Of a DNA stretch of 64,000 nt, positions 61,336-64,000 are shown piece after piece. Location of the stretch: positions 1 to 64,000 of the forward strand of contig NZ_JAPWGO010000016.1 of the NCBI RefSeq assembly GCF_027213785.1, read 5' to 3'. Position 1 is the stretch's first letter, and every line of letters starts with the position of its first letter. This DNA comes from Limimaricola sp. G21655-S1. GTDB taxonomy: Bacteria > Pseudomonadota > Alphaproteobacteria > Rhodobacterales > Rhodobacteraceae. The position numbers were made by a program, and so were the translations under genes. The notes beneath the pieces were generated by a model. It did no database searches. It saw only the letters and a list, made by a program, of their open reading frames with translations, and was not told the DNA's origin.

Positions 61336-62232
61336 ATGCTGAATGCGCTTTGGCTGGAGACCTTCGCCACATTGGCCGAGACCGGGCATTTCACCCGCGC
61401 CGCCGCCCGGCTGAACATGACCCAGCCGGGTGTGTCGCAGCATCTTCGCAAGCTCGAAGCCCAGATCGGGCGGCCCTTGTTGAGCCGACATGGAAAGGGG
61501 TTCACGCTGACACCCGCCGGGGAGGCGGTGTTCGACATGGCCCGCGCGCGGCGCGAGGAGGAGCGCCAGCTGCGCGAAGCCATCCGCGCCGATGATCCGG
61601 AGGCGGGCGAGGTGGCGGTGGCCTGTTCCGGCAGCTTTGCCATGGCTCTGCAGCCCGCCTTCTGGTCGCTGCTGAGCGCCGCGCCGCAACTTCGCCTGCG
61701 GCTCGAGGCCATGCCGCAGCGGGGCGTGATCGACGGCGTCGCCGAGGGACGGTTCGATCTCGGCGTAGTCGATCACGAGCCCGGCGATCCCCGGCTGGAG
61801 GCTGAGCGGATCGGCCGCGAGGCGTTGTGCCTCCTGTTGCCTGCCGGGGTCACAGATACCCGTTTCGGGGCATTGGAGGAGCTGGGATTCATCGCCCATC
61901 CCGATGGATGGCTTTATGCCGAAGAGCTGTTTTCCCTGAATTACCCTACGGACTTCCGGGGTGCCGAACAGCTTGCCGTGCGGGCTTTCCTCAACCAGAT
62001 CGGTCAGATCCCGGCGCCGGTCGCGCAGGGTGTCGGCTATACCTTGCTGCCGCGCAGCGGGTACGAGGCATTCGTTGATCGCGACCGCATCGCCGTGGCG
62101 GAACTGGACCGCCCGCGACATCGCGATCTGTGGCTGCTGCGCCGCCGGGGCCGGGAGTTGCCGGCCCGGGTCGAACGGGTCGCCAAGCTGGTCACCGAGG
62201 TCGCGGCGCGGCTCGAAGCCGCGGAGGGCTGA
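61336..62232 (+). CDS. LysR-family transcriptional regulator
   Basis: 298 residues. N-terminal winged helix-turn-helix (about 1-60: LETFATLAETGHFTRAAARLNMTQPGVSQHLRKLEAQIGRPLLSR in short segments) and a C-terminal effector-binding domain (about 90-290). Probably controls the divergent VOC gene and itself via the palindrome just upstream. Effector unknown. Start ATG 61336. Confidence 0.94.
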   Translation: MLNALWLETFATLAETGHFTRAAARLNMTQPGVSQHLRKLEAQIGRPLLSRHGKGFTLTPAGEAVFDMARARREEERQLREAIRADDPEAGEVAVACSGSFAMALQPAFWSLLSAAPQLRLRLEAMPQRGVIDGVAEGRFDLGVVDHEPGDPRLEAERIGREALCLLLPAGVTDTRFGALEELGFIAHPDGWLYAEELFSLNYPTDFRGAEQLAVRAFLNQIGQIPAPVAQGVGYTLLPRSGYEAFVDRDRIAVAELDRPRHRDLWLLRRRGRELPARVERVAKLVTEVAARLEAAEG

Positions 62233-62301
62233 AGCGAAGAAGGCGCCCCGAACGGGACGCCCCTTCAAACCTGTGCAGCAGGTCCAGAAACTCGAGTTGG
62301 C

Positions 62302-62874
62302 TCAGCTGCCCCAGCTGCGGACCGGGCCGCAGTCCATGTGGACGAAGTTCGAGCCGGAATACTTGCCGACGCCGCCCGCCTTGCAGGCGGCTGCCGCGCG
62401 CGCCATCTGGCTCACCGAACGGCCCGAGAGCCGCAGGTCGGCCGCCTGGCCCTTGAGGTGAAGCGAGTTCTTGGCGACGCCGGAGGAGCGGCTGCGCAGC
62501 ATCGCGTTGGTGGCCGGCGAGCGGTAGCCCGACAGCAGCATGTAGGGTTCGTTGACTTCGAGAAGGCTGTGGCTGGCGGCCATGATGTCGACGGTCCGGG
62601 TGTCGATATCCATCATCTGGTTGTTGCGCCAGTCGCGCATGAAGACGTTGATCTCGCGGATCGCCTCGGCGATGTACTCGCCCTCGATCCAGTAGATCGT
62701 GTCGATCTTTTCGCCGGTCCGCTCCGAATACATCGAAAGCCTGCGCACATCGCCCGCGCGCCTCAGAAAGCCGGCCGCATTCGAGTAGGTGGGTGCTGCG
62801 GTGACTGCCGTGGCCGCGAACGCGCCAAGGAGACCGCGGCGGGTCATGCCCGCCGAGCGAATTTTATCAATCAT
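62302..62874 (-). CDS. DUF882 / YcbK-like Tat-exported putative murein peptidase
   Basis: 190 residues. Tat-type signal MTRRGLLGAFAATAV (twin Arg at about 12-13). The M15-like metal site is LSGYRSPATNAMLRSRSSGVAKNSLHLKGQAADLRL (seen as YRSPATN and SLHLKGQAADLRL, with His and Asp ligands) and HMDCG at the end. Relatives cleave or bind peptidoglycan peptides in the periplasm. Start ATG 62874. In E. coli ycbK neighbours ycbB; here a YcbB-like gene is divergent, supporting a shared cell-wall role. Confidence 0.88.
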   Translation of the reverse strand: MIDKIRSAGMTRRGLLGAFAATAVTAAPTYSNAAGFLRRAGDVRRLSMYSERTGEKIDTIYWIEGEYIAEAIREINVFMRDWRNNQMMDIDTRTVDIMAASHSLLEVNEPYMLLSGYRSPATNAMLRSRSSGVAKNSLHLKGQAADLRLSGRSVSQMARAAAACKAGGVGKYSGSNFVHMDCGPVRSWGS

Positions 62875-62989
62875 GTGAGCGCCTGTCCCGTCGCTTACCT
62901 GTGGGCCCGCATTTTCACGGACATTTTTTTGCCATCCATCCCCAGATGCAGACCCTCTATCGCACGGGAGGACGACTCGACCAAGTGTG

Positions 62990-63002
62990 GTTATCGGATA
63001 AC
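62990..63002. promoter_or_regulatory. Perfect palindrome GTTATCGGATAAC in the divergent promoter region
   Basis: GTTATC and GATAAC meet around a single G, in an AT-rich patch of the otherwise gene-free 317 bases between the YcbK-like and YcbB-like genes (62875-63191). It is a candidate operator for one or both genes. No regulator can be named. Confidence 0.45.
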
Positions 63003-63191
63003 ATAGTGAAGAAAGCCCCAATCGGCGGGAACTTGCGCAAATGCCGCTCGGTTGAGCCCCGGTTCGGTCGATTTGCTGCGCTTTTGCCACGCCGCAGGGC
63101 TCTTATCGGCGAACCGATGGCCGGACAGAATGCCGGTGCCTATTTCTTCCCAGAGGTCCTGTCCGGATCCGTCCCGAACTCACGGTGTCTA

Positions 63192-64000
63192 ATGTTGCCC
63201 CTGTCCCGCCCCCCTTTGGTGCCCCGTCTGCGCCATCTGGCCCTGCCCATCGGTATCACGTTGAGTGTCATGCAGCCCGTTGCCGGACAGGCTCAGGTCA
63301 GCGTGTTCCGGCAGGCCGTGGCCGAGAGTGTCGCCGGCCAGTCCGATCTCGCGCCCAGCTACAGGACGCGTGGCTTTACGGGCATCTGGACCGGTGCCGA
63401 TGCCGCCGCGATCACCCGGCGCAACGCTTTGCTGGCGGCACTGTCCGATGCCGACGCGCATGGCCTGCCGGTCTCGCGCTATGATCCGGAAGGTCTGATC
63501 CGCAAGCTCCGCGCCGCACGAAGCGCCGAGGACCGCGCCGCGATGGATGTCGAGCTGACCCGGGTCTTCCTGCGGTACGCACGGGATGTGCAAAGCGGCA
63601 TGCTCGAGCCCGGTCGCGTGGTCGAGATGATCCGCCGCGAGGTGCCGCTGCGTGATCCTGCAGAGACGCTTGCGAGCTTTCTCGAAGCCGATCCCGTGGC
63701 CTTCCTGCGAGACCTCGCGCCGGCATCGCCGGAATATGGCCGTTTGATGCGGGCCCGCGCCGAACTGCAGCGCGCCTTGGACGCAGGTGGCTGGGGCGCG
63801 CGGCTCTCCGAGGCCAAGATCGAGGCCGGTGACAGTGGCGCCGATGTCGTGGCACTGCGCGACCGGTTGATCGCCATGGGCCATCTGGCTCCTACGAGCA
63901 GCGCGGTCATGGACGAGGCGCTCGTCGCGGCGGTCCGGGATTTCCAGAGCCGCAACGGCCTCCTGGTCGATGGCGTCGTCGGGCCGGGGACACGCGCCGA
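63192..64000 (+). CDS. YcbB-like murein L,D-transpeptidase (C-terminus beyond window)
   Basis: The first 269 residues: signal peptide (about 1-35, ending VAGQAQ), a helical scaffold region as in YcbB/LdtD (DADAHGLPVSRYDPEGL, MDVELTRVFLRYARDVQSG), and the start of a peptidoglycan-binding domain (GADVVALRDRLIAMGHL, VRDFQSRNGLLVDGVVGPGT). The catalytic YkuD domain with its Cys must lie beyond the right edge. These enzymes make 3-3 crosslinks in murein. The start codon is uncertain because no strong ribosome site precedes ATG 63192. Confidence 0.83.
   Translation, partial: MLPLSRPPLVPRLRHLALPIGITLSVMQPVAGQAQVSVFRQAVAESVAGQSDLAPSYRTRGFTGIWTGADAAAITRRNALLAALSDADAHGLPVSRYDPEGLIRKLRAARSAEDRAAMDVELTRVFLRYARDVQSGMLEPGRVVEMIRREVPLRDPAETLASFLEADPVAFLRDLAPASPEYGRLMRARAELQRALDAGGWGARLSEAKIEAGDSGADVVALRDRLIAMGHLAPTSSAVMDEALVAAVRDFQSRNGLLVDGVVGPGTRA

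Noticed and set aside
62233-62301. Terminator between the LysR gene and the DUF882 gene
   Set aside because: aaggcgccccgaacgggacgcccctt is only partly symmetric; pairing is too broken to call with confidence.

Overview
The window is GC-rich (roughly 65%) and almost entirely coding. It looks like a chromosomal segment of an alphaproteobacterium of the Rhodobacteraceae (Roseobacter-type). The main grounds are the yajC-secD-secF-Mth938-ccmABCDG block (the helABCDX arrangement known from Rhodobacter capsulatus) next to serS, a group-2 Mrp antiporter operon with fused subunits A and B, a glnB-glnA pair, and the overall gene style. This placement is inference from gene content; no database search was possible.

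Layout. 1-6758 (minus): the N-terminal 2.2 thousand residues of a giant secreted-type protein with an alanine-rich head containing tandem repeats, an animal-type haem peroxidase domain, an RTX calcium-binding block and near-identical Calx-beta repeats; it runs off the left edge. 6759-7959: gene-poor and less GC-rich, ending in a broken tyrosine integrase just 3' of a tRNA-Thr(TGT), which looks like the scar of an integrated element. 8.2-11.7 kb: an OmpR-type two-component pair facing a PhoD-like phosphatase. 11.7-17.7 kb: the mrp/mnh Na+/H+ antiporter operon. 18.2-24.9 kb: dusA, a TauE-type exporter, DUF1289-ruvX-ccmI, a small acidic membrane protein, Fe/Mn superoxide dismutase, a small hydrophilic protein coupled to a host-attachment-family protein, and a LOG-family hydrolase. 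25.0-33.1 kb: an Atm1-type ABC exporter, a Bcr/CflA-type MFS pump and an RND pump with its adaptor. 33.4-36.9 kb: a YfgM-like protein, bamB and der. 37-39 kb: a Trp-rich TspO-like protein and serS. 39.2-46.2 kb: yajC-secDF, an Mth938-like gene, ccmABCDG and a dihaem cytochrome c. 46.3-52.1 kb: acnA, a DUF1223 protein, an LpxL-like acyltransferase and an orphan, divergent FliG. 52.4-59.1 kb: a LuxR-type regulator, purB, an unrecognised 284-residue protein, glnA, glnB and the NAD(P)HX repair enzyme. 59.2-64 kb: tRNA-Leu(TAG), tig, a VOC protein facing a LysR regulator, and a DUF882/YcbK-like Tat substrate divergent from the start of a YcbB-like L,D-transpeptidase.

How the genes fit together. 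Protein export and envelope assembly (SecDF-YajC, BamB, YfgM-like, trigger factor), cytochrome c maturation (CcmABCDG here, CcmI 20 kb away) and ion or drug efflux (Mrp, RND, MFS, ABC) dominate. Much of the window is tightly coupled operons with 1-4 base overlaps. Three convergent gene pairs end on one shared CTAG. The most unusual content is the peroxidase/RTX/Calx-beta giant and the adjacent integration scar; the orphan FliG, the altered proton-relay residues in the RND pump and the 13-base palindrome between the two peptidoglycan enzymes are smaller points of interest.
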